From contig NC_134031.1 of assembly GCF_964204645.1 (NCBI RefSeq), forward strand, positions 16,117,307-16,181,306: a DNA stretch of 64,000 bases. The letters run 5' to 3'. The stretch is from Tubulanus polymorphus (lineage: Eukaryota > Nemertea > Palaeonemertea > Tubulaniformes > Tubulanidae). Below are positions 1 to 11,400 of the stretch, piece by piece; the stretch's first letter is position 1, and every line of letters begins with the position of its first letter. Below the pieces are notes generated by a model. That model was not told the origin of the DNA. It saw only the letters and a program-made list of their open reading frames with translations, and searched no databases. A program made the position numbers and the translations under genes.

Positions 1-2457
1 CCTACGTCAAGAACGGAGACATTCTCTACGGTTACGCACCAGTCTGATTTGTTCGATAAATTCCGTTTTGTCGCCGGTATATTTCGACGTTTTCGGCCCG
101 TTCAACGTTTTGCTAGCTTCGATGCGTTCCGCTTGAAGCGACGAAAGACACCGCGCGAACACCGCTTCCGCTGAAATATCGAGAAATTATTTTATAGGAA
201 CTGAAAATTTGACGATAAGATATATTGCAGAACCGCTTACAAATCAGCGTAGCTGGAACTCCGTATTCTAGAGCTGATATCCCTGTCCATTTACCAGTTC
301 CTTTCTGAAATAAAAAACACAGATTTCTGGTGTGATTTGTTTAACATGGAATTTCACATACGGTATCCATTTTTTCCATTTTCAGATTCACACACATGCA
401 TATATCCTTCTGAGGTTAAAACAAAAATAACATTCTGCAGGAAAGCACATTGAAATTCTATGCAAACTAAATTCTGAAACATTTCACACATTCTTTTTAC
501 AGAAATTTCTTAAATTTTTCAAATTCAAATTTAGTTGCTATCAATCCCTTAACAAGTGCTTCGGAAAAGGTTTTGTTCTCACCTGGCCGGCGCTATCTCG
601 TATTTTTTCTACCAGCGGACTGCCATCTGTGTCCTTGTAAGCCAGGATTGCGGCCGTAATTTCAATCAGGAATGACGATAGTTCACTCTTGTTCCATTCG
701 TTGAATACCTAAATGAAAACAGCCTCTTCAACTCTGAGCCGTAATGACTACTGGAATCTATCAGTTATCTGAATCTATCAGTTACCTTGCTCATCTCATC
801 GGGCTTCATTCCTAACGCATCTTTCATTACGTGATAAGCTTCGCAAATCAGCTGCATGTCTCCGTATTCGATACCGTTGTGTACCATTTTAACGAAGTGT
901 CCAGCGCCCTCGGACCCGACCCAGTCGCAACAAGGTTCGCCGTTCACTTTGGCGCTAATACCCTGGAATATATCCTTCACGTGAGGCCAGGCTTCCTCGG
1001 CACCCCCGGGCATGATACTCGGCCCGTAACGAGCCCCTTCTTCGCCTCCGCTTACACCGGTGCCGATAAACAGTAAACCCTTCTCCTTTAATGATTGACA
1101 TCTCCTCTGAAAAGAAAGGACTTTAACTTGAATTTCAGAATAATAAATTATTCATATGATAGATGAAAGGCGCCTCATATCCTCATTTCATTGACGCCGA
1201 TCCTTCTCAGTAAGACAATCTACTAGTTCAATTGTATTTCATGCCATCTTATTCATACAACTTACATTGGAATCGAGATATTCGGAGTTTCCTCCATCTA
1301 TGATTATGTCACCGGCTTCCAACAATGGAACCTGGAAATGTCACAAATATTCATTCTTAGACAACATTATATTGTGTCAATCACTGACTATGATATACAG
1401 TAGTACTCAAAAGAAATGAATGTGAACTTTATCTAAGCTTAAATTCACTTACAATTCGATCAATGAACTGATCGACTGGTTTACCAGCTTTCACCATTAA
1501 CATCACCCGTCGTGGTTTCTTTAATTTGGCGACCATATCCTCGAATGAGCTGGCGCCGATAATCTTCGTACCTTTCGCTTCATTCGCGAGGAACGCGTCA
1601 ACCTTTTCGACGGTCCTGTTAAACGCACAAACCTGAAATTCAATAAAACGTTTTCATGTTATTTATTCAAATTAAATCAGATAGTAGTTTACAACTTTAC
1701 ACGATTGTTATTATTCATGGTAACACAACCTGTTACATTTTTCATACAAGTGAATGCAATAATTTTGTTACTTTAAGAAACAGGCAAAATATACAGAAAC
1801 TTTAGTTAATTCAGAAACTATAGATTGATAAATCATTTTCTTATCTAAGGTCAGATGGTCACAAGTCGAGGTTATAGGTTATCTCAAGTGTGAGGCTATC
1901 ATATCTTGTCTAGTCTCAGAGATAGCGATAAGTAAAATCATACCTATACTAACTAATACTCTTGTAAGAGATCTTAGACGCCTTAATAAATTTATCAATT
2001 ATTCTCTAACCCTTACAATACCCTTAAACCCTCCAATACCAGTAATTGTGCAACTGGAGTATCCATATTTACCACAAAACCATGATCATTCATATTTAAA
2101 ATGAGGTTTTGGCCCATTACGGCCAATCCTATAACGGCAATGTCTGCTTGTGCTCTGAAATTATAGAAAAAATTTCATTTTAAAAGATAAATGCAATAAT
2201 AACTTAATTTCTAGCCTAATTTTCATAACGTTCGAAAGTCGGAGCGCTCCACTTCCATTACCACCACCAGTGTTTCAGATGTTTTATAAGGATTATCCAA
2301 TTTCATCATCTTTGATCTCATAAAATGCCAGAAACCAATAAAATTATGATTTCATCTACTTCATTATAACTTTCATAAGCCATGTCACACTCGATAAATG
2401 AGGCAAAATTGCAAAAAATACTGCAGAGAATCTGAAATGTCAAACTTACTCGGCCAT
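1..2457 (-). CDS. PGD: 6-phosphogluconate dehydrogenase, decarboxylating (5' complete, 3' end outside window)
   Basis: Oxidative pentose-phosphate pathway enzyme that converts 6-phosphogluconate to ribulose 5-phosphate, CO2 and NADPH in the cytosol. Exons read on the minus strand: 2450-2457, 2073-2154, 1453-1632, 1266-1331, 786-1106, 583-708, 241-304 and 40-170, all with GT-AG borders and matching phases. The start gives [20 protein letters not shown], the Rossmann NADP-binding motif. Further on are [14 protein letters not shown], the family signature [19 protein letters not shown], and the substrate-site stretch [14 protein letters not shown]. The last visible exon ends at FIEQIRL with a donor at 34-39, so roughly the C-terminal 40% lies to the left of the window. 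No frameshift is seen. The family assignment is secure because several diagnostic blocks occur in the right order. Confidence 0.97.
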
Positions 2458-2598
2458 TTTCACTCGTAGAAACAAACGCTAGGTGGCAGCAGCAGCCGGT
2501 GACGTGTTCCATAAGAACTAAGCCGGTCGTTTAGGTTCGAATCCCATCGACGTCTATTTTAAACTTCGAATTAAACTATTTACTGGCAATAGAGCTAG

Positions 2599-2807
2599 GG
2601 AATTACGGTAAAAGTGCAGATCCGCACCTCTCCGCGTAAACGGTTCAATCAATTACATTAAATATCAATGTTTCAGATTCAAAATTCAGTACATCGCCAT
2701 TGGTTGATTTAAGATATCTTCACTAGAAAGATTTTATCCTGGATTCTGTCATTCAGCAGATTGCGTCAATCACGAGATGTGCGGATCTGCACTTTTACCG
2801 GAATTAC
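2599..2807. mobile_element. Short inverted-repeat element (MITE-like), 209 bp
   Basis: The ends are inverted copies: 2606-2627 and 2779-2800 match perfectly over 22 bp, and the similarity extends to 2599 and 2807. The core is GTGCAGATCCGCAC. It lies between PGD and PFDN6 and has no coding capacity. The superfamily is not recognised. Confidence 0.7.
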
Positions 2808-3032
2808 TAACTAAATTCGTCAAGAAAGATAATTTAAGACAGATACAGATCATACAAAGACAGATTTTTTATTCTTAAATAAAAATTAATAATCTTACAA
2901 GGGACTCATCGGACACACTTAAGCGGAAATCACAATTATTGATAAATCCAGTTGTTCTTAGAAAGACTAATTGTCTCATACTCGAAACGAATGTTCATTT
3001 TTTGCGACGAATCATCATACTAAAGCTTCAGT

Positions 3033-4143
3033 CTATGATTTGGCAGCGGCTTTAGCCTGCGCCTGTTGAAATTGATGTTGTAATTTGTTCAAGTTTTCGC
3101 GGTGAGTTTCCTGCTTTTTGTCCAAGTCTTTAAGAGTTCCTTCTTGGCGTTTTCTGAAAGAAATGAAAGTATTCAAAATTATAGAAATACGCTGGGATCA
3201 GTTCATTCATTGAGTTTACAACCTCTCATGCTAGGATACAAACCCGATGGTACCCCTACCCTGGTATAGTCTATCATTGTGGTGTTCCGGTTAGGTTTAA
3301 ATAGAGATGACCAAGACCAGGTCTATAAACTTACATTTCACCATTGATATAATCTATTCGTTTTTGAACATTCTGTTTTGCTTCTTCTAAATCTTGTTTG
3401 ATGAGAACTGGACCGGTTAATTTATACACGTTGTTTTCACTGTTCAAAAGATCCAATTCCTGTGAAAAAAAATTGAATGTGAGAAAACAAAGAAATAGTC
3501 TGAGATGACCTTCAGAAAAAAAGAATGTAGATAAGTTGATAGGCATTCTTCAGTCAGAGGCTCGAGCCGAGGGAGGGGTCAGGTGTAGTGATCGAAACCC
3601 CTTAAATTGTCTAACCCCCTAGGTTGCCCTTCAGTCAGTGTAAAAAATTTAGGTCATAATTTTGCGACAAATGGTTTGTGAATATTTCCCAATTTTCAAG
3701 TTTTTTTTGGAAAATGAAAAGCAATCCGTTCTCAAATGATTTATTCAGGCTACAGGCACTTCATATTTTAAATGCGTCCTTTTTCAATTGAAATAGAACT
3801 GCCACTCAGCTCGGCCTGAATCATATTGCGATATTATTGGTTATCACCTCTTTAACTAGGGTATTTTCATTTAACTGAGCGTCAAGTTGTTGTCGTGCTG
3901 TTAAACATTTCTGATAATCTGAAATAGAACGAATAATGTAATCTAATTAAGACTATGTCTTGATTGATTTGTATATTTTGTACTATTGATTTGATTGATG
4001 ATAGCGATTTTTCTCCTAGACCGAGATGAGTCTCTGGCTATATTCATAGAGCTCAATCAATTAAGAAAATTAATTTAACCTTTTTGGACAGCTTTGAATT
4101 TCTCCAGTTCCGTCTGTAATTTCTTTTGCATGCCTTCACTCAT
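3033..4143 (-). CDS. PFDN6: Prefoldin subunit 6
   Basis: Beta-type subunit of the hexameric prefoldin co-chaperone, which hands unfolded actin and tubulin to the chaperonin CCT in the cytosol. Exons: 4080-4143, 3848-3918, 3335-3459 and 3033-3153. Together they encode 126 residues, against 129 in human. Two coiled-coil helices flank a beta-hairpin segment whose text ENNVYKLTGPVLIKQ is typical of PFDN6, followed by KRIDYINGEIKRQE. The protein starts MSEGMQKKLQTELEKF and ends in a Gln/Ala-rich tail, QQAQAKAAAKS. The phases are consistent throughout. The gene lies 575 bp downstream of the PGD start on the same strand and diverges from the zinc-finger gene that begins at 5485. Confidence 0.95.
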
Positions 4144-4194
4144 GATTTACGAAGAATTTACTGGAAGTCTTTACTTAAATTTACTTCTTAGGAA

Positions 4195-4250
4195 AAGCCG
4201 AGTTATTAATGGCCGTCACTATTGCTGGTGGTTCGAATCCCACAATGATA
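4195..4250 (+). repeat. tRNA-like fragment (SINE remnant)
   Basis: A Pol III B-box-like GGTTCGAATCCC occurs near 4231. No good acceptor stem or A box is present, so this is not a functional tRNA gene. A similar isolated B box (GGTTCGAATCCCATCG) is found near 2534. Confidence 0.4.
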
Positions 4251-4859
4251 ACGATTTATTGCGCAATCTTGCACCAATTAAATCTTATTAATATAAGCTC
4301 CTTCTGATCCTTATGATCTTCTGAAATTCAAACATTTCGTTCGTACATCAAATATCTAAATAGATGATAGATTCTCTTTATTTTCAAATTTTCAATGAAT
4401 TGACAAGTCGACATTGTACATTTCGCAAATCTCTCACACGCACCTGAGCGGAACGAAGTTCGACCAATCACCGTGCTCGTAACATTACGACAAGCGACGC
4501 CATCTTGAATTATTGAAGCGGTGAATTGTACAAAAAATCGCTATTTTCGGCGAATTATCATTGATTTTTACGTTAGATCGGTGATTAGCCTCTGAGGTAT
4601 GTATCGGGGATAGTTGCGGTAATTTGTTTCTAATCATGGGAGGCGTTTTTGTGTCAAAATAGAGCTTATAAAACGAGTCGTGTGATGTGCATGTAGAAAA
4701 CCTGTCGTCGACTATCCCCAACCAACAGGTGGCGCTTCAAATCGTCCCACGTTTTCCCTATCATCCAGTGTATTCCACTCATTTTGATATGCTTCATTGC
4801 ACTGAACGGTAACGTAGTCACATCAGCAAGATGAAGGCCTTTTTCTTATGAAGCTGAAG

Positions 4860-5099
4860 CAGGGGCAGATCTAGGCCGGGGATCTAGACCTTAACTTTGA
4901 AAATGAAGTGCCCTCAAAAATGTCACCGCAAAATTTTTTTGACCAAGGTTTTCTACCTATAATATTTTTTCAACGCATGAAATGACTGAAGCACCCCCTA
5001 GAATGTTGATGAAGTATCCGGAGTACGTGGTGTTTCGTAAAAAGTGACCTTTTTTCTCATTGGACACCCCCCCCATGGAACATCCTAGATCCGCCCCTG
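4860..5099. mobile_element. hAT-like MITE, 240 bp (CAGGGGC...GCCCCTG ends)
   Basis: The terminal inverted repeats read CAGGGGCAGATCTAGG on the left and the complement of CAGGGGCGGATCTAGG on the right. A second copy is at 33162-33408. CAGGG-type ends are common in hAT-superfamily MITEs. No clear 8-bp target duplication could be read. Confidence 0.7.
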
Positions 5100-5261
5100 T
5101 TAAGAAGAGTAAAAAAAGGATAGAGTGACTTTGCATCCATGATAATCGCATGCCATCGGTGTTAACAAAATACGCTGTGGCTTCAGTTACAGGAGTCGTT
5201 AAACGGAGTGCAATAGCTGCGGTTATGGGAGTACACTAGATACACTAGAATTCTGACTTGC

Positions 5262-5338
5262 AATATTGGGATTGGAAACCGAAGCAAAAATTTCTAGCAA
5301 TAGTCAAGTGCTTTACCCACTGAGCCACAGCACACAAC
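5262..5338 (-). repeat. tRNA-derived SINE fragment
   Basis: On the minus strand the text TGGCTCAGTGGGTAAAGCAC (A-box-like) is followed about 40 bp later by GGTTTCCAATCC (degenerate B box). The stems do not pair well enough for a tRNA. Confidence 0.5.
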
Positions 5339-5484
5339 TAGAAGTCATGCTGAAAGTTAATCTATGTAAAGCCTCACCTTACCTTACGCAGATATAGTAC
5401 AGACTCGCGTAACCGTAGACAGTTTGTTCAAAATAACGGCAAAACTAATGTGTTTCTAATCTGAATTTCAGCTTAAGCTTAAAA

Positions 5485-8400
5485 ATGGACTTCAACTCTT
5501 TACACATGATGACGAAACAGTTCCAGAATCAGGCGATGCAACAGATGCAGAATCAGATGATGGGCATGGGAGGCGGAATGCCGATGTTAAACCCGTTAGG
5601 CGCGATGATGGCTGCGGCAAACATGAGACGTATGTATCAATCGTTCGATCTAATCCGATCATGGTTTAGGTGTTTGATCATTGCCCAATTATCTATCATT
5701 AGTTATTAAGTCCTAAAACAGACAGATAGGCTATACGGGCAATTATGCCTTATAAAGTCTTAACCCATTTATGTCTTTATGTCTGCACCTGTCAAACAGG
5801 TCTAATTCTGGTTTTAAGTCATTTAAAGCACAATTCTTTGAAGCTAATAAATCAAACTGGTGTATCCAAAACTTCTACAGCAGACAGATTACTCCCATTT
5901 CACGTTTCCATTTCACCTTCATTCTACCTAATTTCATTAAATTTTGATCTTTTTTTCTGGGTGCTCGGATCCCTACGGGACACAGCCTCCATTGGCTTTC
6001 CAAGCATCCAGCCGTGTATGTATGTTAATTGTTTATAATCTATACATCATTTATACTGCATATGTACATGGCGAAATAAATATTATTATGTTATTAACAA
6101 GTGAAATCTTGGTAACTAACAATAAGTAATGAATAATAGTAACCACACTGCACTTTGATAAGATGCAATTAAAAGCGATATACGGATCATAAGGGTGGAA
6201 TTTTTCGAATGTTCATATTAACTCCAGCACTAGAGGGGTTTAGCAGAAGAAAAATCATAATCTGCCACGTTTCTTAATAAAAAACCTTTACATTTACTTG
6301 GGGAATATTGTCCTTGAAATGGGATGTATCTGGTTCAGAAATGAAAAAGTGGTCGCCCCAACCCTGAAAGAAAGGTATTTAACACATTCAATAACCCGAT
6401 GTATTTTGATTCAGATATGACTCAAGGAGGCCCGCGAGTTCCTAGAAGAAGTGACCGGCCGATGCGTCCGAGTCGTGGTGGACCGATTCGCAACAGCGAC
6501 CGTCGTTATAACAGCGGAGGACGTCATTTCTCGCCCCATCGCGAGGTAGGACAGTTTAAACCGTATATATCTTGTGGGCTAGCTGAGAATAACTTACCAT
6601 CATATAATCTCAGACATGACAATGACTATTCGTTCGAAGTTAACAACTGTTTTTAAGAGCAAAAAAATCAAAATACTCTATAAATCGCAATCAATTCTTC
6701 TATTTATGATGTCAAATTACTCAATTTTTGGTGAAAACTGCTACACTTAGGTATAGTTTGAGTCCGGTTTCATAGTCGAGACTTCAGTGCATAGTGGTTT
6801 TAAATCTTAAAGACTGGTCTTGAGTTGTTGGACCGACTTAGATGGTTGTAGACTGGTCTTAAGTTGTGTAAGCCATGACTATGGAACCAGTCCCCGGTCT
6901 GTAATCTAGGAATTTGGTCGATTGGCTATATTGAAAATAGCTCGGTAGCCTTAGCGGGTTTCGATGATTCGGGAAGGGGCAGTTGGTAAAAAAATGGCTG
7001 ATTAAATGGATTTCTGATCTAACCATACTTGTGTATTTCCCTATTGAAGCGCAGTGGCGGAATTAGGAGATCTCCGAATCGTCATAGCAGCGGTCGCGGC
7101 GGCCGACCGTCGCCGCGGCAACATTCGGACCGTAGTCGACCGACGTCGAGTCGCGGCGGACGAGACCATTACCGCAGCACGAGCGGTCGCAGCACGAAGA
7201 CGGGAACGTCGTCAAGTCATCATCACCACCACCGCAGCAGCAGCAGGAGCGGCAGTCGACACGGCTCGACGTCGACGAGTCACCGCGCGTCGTCTGGGCC
7301 GAGGAGGCACCACGACTCGGCGTCGCTGACGGACAAGCAACGCGACGACCTACGACGCAAACGTCAGGAAGAATGGAAGAAGAAGAGAGCGGTCGAGCTG
7401 AAGGCCGAGAAGAACCCGAACAGTTTGAAGGCGGCGGCGCACAAGGCGTTCGAGGAGTTGGAAACGACGGAACGATCGGCCGCGTCTGTTACGTCTCCGA
7501 TAGGTAAAACAACCGCTAGGTCACACTGCCAACAACGGCGGCCATTGATCAAATGTTTATTTTCAATAGGACCTTCGTCGACAGATGAGTGTCGTGTATT
7601 TACTGCTCATATAGGACGTTATATTCACCATCAGGTTCAGCAGTCGTTATTACGAGGACTCTTCTACTTCTACTACTCGAACAAACCACAAAAAAAAGAT
7701 TATCAAAATTATGTCTGTTTCTGCGTTTCTTTGCCAACGACGAGTGCCGACGATCGAGGCTACAGGACTTTGCGGAAACACGTAGCCGGCTGTTTTATTT
7801 ATCCGTGTTTTTAGCGCCAGCTCCGGCGGCGAGATCGCTGTACACACACACGTACGCACGCATGCATGCAACTGAAAATAAGGACTTGAAAAAAATCGTC
7901 AGCCTATTACTGCTCTAAATGCACTCAAATCGTACAGCGCTGCTTTGCTCGTAAAAAAAAAAAATCATCAGCGGGTTTATGCGTGGAGACAGTTGAGATG
8001 AGATTGCAACGTCTGAATTGATCGATTGATTCTGGAAGATGGTGGTGGTACTCTCGGGACTGTTCGTTGCGATAAATATTACCACCACGCAGTATAATCA
8101 GTTACCGTAGTCGAAGGCAACACCTTAGACGTAGTCTGCCCGTTGAAAACTAGAGACTAATTAGAAAAATTGTCAGATTCTTTAAATTTTAGACAGCTCT
8201 CCTAACTAACTAATCGTATATATTTTCGCAATTAGTTACGAACGACGAGTTTAGCCGAACCCTCGCTCGAACCTTAATTCGTGAACTTGTTGTTGATTTA
8301 CGCGTTTGTATTTATTGTAGAAGATGACGTGCCTAAGTGGCGAAGAATGGGAGTATTCAAAAGGGTACGTATGACCTGTAACTAGAGTTCGAATAAATGT

Positions 8401-11400
8401 TGTGTTTAAATTATGTTACGCCGTTATCTCCGAACGGTAGTACCTGCTGAATCGGGATCATTTCGCATGGAGAAATTGATTCTAGTTTATGAGAAATCCG
8501 GATTAGAAATTATATTTTGCGTATCTATGTCTACATGTATAGTTGGACTCAAAACCATATCTTGAAATCTGGATTAAACTGATTCGGATGAAAGGGGAAC
8601 TGCAGTGACGAAACTATAATTGGCCATTCATTAAGCTCTAGTCGATGTTTAACATAATGCTAGTTGAAATTTCCAGTTCTCCCTTATTAACTCATAAATA
8701 ACAATTTTAATACTGTTATCTGCAGAATTTACGGCAGATGAGATAAAGGTTTCAAATGCATATAAGATACAAAAAAAAGTTTTCACTGCAGTTCCCCTTT
8801 AAGCAGGTTTGACTGTAGTTCGAATATTTGAAAATGTTTGAAAACGGAATCTGATGAGTGATATTGTGTTGTCGATTGTTCCTGTTGAATAGATGTTATC
8901 GAATTTGTGATTTTTTTGCGGATTTTAATTTTCATTTATTCGTCCAAATTATGCACCATTGATATACTGGGAATAATTTGATGATGAAAAGCCATAGGGG
9001 GATTCTCATTAAAAATCACTAATCAGATCTGTTGTTGTTCTATTCGACAGAGAGACAGAGTGGTGAAACCGATAAGGCGTCCTTTGAAAAATTTCAAAGT
9101 TTTTCCCAAGGTAATTCTCGCAAACGACCGATCATTATTATTTTCGCTGAGAACGTGTCTCAGTATATCAGTGGTTTGAATACCTTCTTAAGCGCTTCAT
9201 TTTGTAAGGAAATATTGTTATGAAATTGTAATGAGAAAAAAATGAATATCATATGTGATTTATCCTATCTTCTTCAATGTCGATCGTGTTTACGTACGGC
9301 TATAATCCACGCACTTGAAGTTCGACCATTTTGCCACGCGATAATTCTCGTTAATATCTTGCGATCATTTCGTTTGTTTCTTCGTAGAAATTTATTCCGA
9401 AGGAAATCGTCGAGAAGCAGAAACAGAAGTTGTTGTCGACCCCGAATCTTTTGTCCGACAGGGTTACGACCAGATTGTTAGCCTCGGTCAAAACAAGGTA
9501 CAAACGTGTGTTTCATACTGCGGCTATTGCAGGGCGGGCACTGACTTAAATGCCTGGGAAACTCAGGGAATCAAAAATTTGGAAAACAAATCCGGGAAAA
9601 CAGGGATTTAACAAATTTTGCCAAAAAAACCTGGAAAACTCTGGATTTGGATTGTTGCTGACAATGCTTTTCTTTATCAATACGTGATTCGTAAAATATG
9701 TAATAAAATATGTATAAATTTTAATCCAAGAAATTCTTCACATTTACTCGGGGAATTTTGTGTTCTTACGTTGAGAAAATCTTGACAGAAAGTGGCCGCC
9801 CTGTATTGTGAAATGTTAAGAAGTTTTGCCCCGTATCAAATCTTGCTCTCATTTCTCAAATTCTCTTCATCCGTTTTTAGGACGATGAATTATTGTATCG
9901 TTTGTAAGAAGAATTTCTACGGAACGCGAGAAATTCATTCTCGATCAGAGGCCCATAAGGTAAGTGTTCATATCATAGAATAAGGTCTTCGTTGACCTTT
10001 GATTATTACGCAATATTTTTTAACGCCTCGTTGAGATTTTTATCGACGCAATGTTTTTCCCTCGTGTCTCTAGACTCAACTGAAAAATCGTATCAAGAAT
10101 CTGGGTTTGAATAAACGCTTGAAGACGCGACGGGAAATCGAAAAAGAGAAGAAAGCGAAGGAGGAGGCTGAGAAGGCAAAGGAAGCCAAGCAGCAGGAAG
10201 AAGAGGAAGAGGATGACGAGGATTTCATTTTCCCCGATAATTTGGACGACCTCGTCGTTATGGATGAAGTCGGCGAATCGGATGATGAAACTAAGAAAAA
10301 GGTATCGTATTCATTTATCATAACTTGTACAGGGTCTCGTTGATTCTGTAAAAACTGAAAATGATGCTTTTAAAGGTGCTTGAAATTCTTTAGATTTTAT
10401 CTAGCAAAATACCCAAAACTCAATTTGAGAAATAGGCAATTGGTCTTGTTTGTAGTGCTACAGTAAACTAAGCCAAAATCGGTACAGTAGGACCAGGATT
10501 CTTTCCAATTAGGTGGTTACCAAATTTAAACCTAGTTAAGGTAGTTTTTAAGGATACAAATTTCCTTATAAAACCACTGAATTAACTGTTTACCGAGATA
10601 ACAGCAGGGATCATTCATTTATTACGTACGCATAAAATTTGAAATTTTTAAATCGGCCATTCTTTCATATACATTAAGCATTACAGTACGCAATTGCACT
10701 GACCCCTCCCCCTCCCCTAATGCGTACGTAATAAAATGAATGACCCCTTACCGATTTCGGAGAAGTCTACAGTAATTAGGACATCAAAGTGATGCAGACG
10801 CTTCTTTGAAATTGTCTCCTTTAAAACTCCTTACATCCAGGAATGCACGATCTGTAAGGACCCTGTTATAGCTTAAATAAATGCTTAAAATAAGCAATTC
10901 TGAAAATCCTTACTTCAGGAATCTCCGAGCAAAAGTCGCCGCGACGATCGCCATCGCCACGACCGTCGTCACGACAACAGTAGCAGCAGCAGACGGCACC
11001 ACGACTCGCACCGTCGGGACTCGCATCGCAGCGGGGGTTATCACAGTTCGTCGCGACACGGCGACTCGTCTCGGTATCATCGGAGCAGAGACGATCGCAG
11101 TCGCCGCGGCGGTCATCATACGGATAAAAAAACCACAAATAAGGAATCGGAACACATGACGATGGAACAGGATCCGAACGGTGAGATCTTTTAAGTCGAT
11201 AGGTCAAGGACGTTATTACAATTCCAGGGGCTAGTGGAAACTGACCCGACTGTGAAGTTGGTTGATAAAAAGGACACATTTTCATCGGTAACAGGGTGGC
11301 CACTTACCTGAAAATCAGGGAAAAGATGGGAAAACTTCTTTCTTTAAAAAAAAAAATCAGGGAATTTTGTAAAACAGTTGAAAATCAGGGAAATTTGTTG

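Larger units (their letters stand above)
4144..5484. other. Intergenic region between divergent PFDN6 and zinc-finger genes
   Basis: No gene is seen. It should contain both promoters. It also holds a tRNA-like B-box fragment (about 4195-4250), an hAT-like MITE (4860-5099) and a degenerate tRNA-derived SINE piece (about 5262-5338). Confidence 0.6.

Noticed and set aside
7571-7814. Extension of the zinc-finger gene frame past the donor at 7504
   Set aside because: The frame stays open into the intron by chance. The exon at 8321-8364 joins 7503 in phase and continues the basic sequence KWRRMGVFKR, then 9051.
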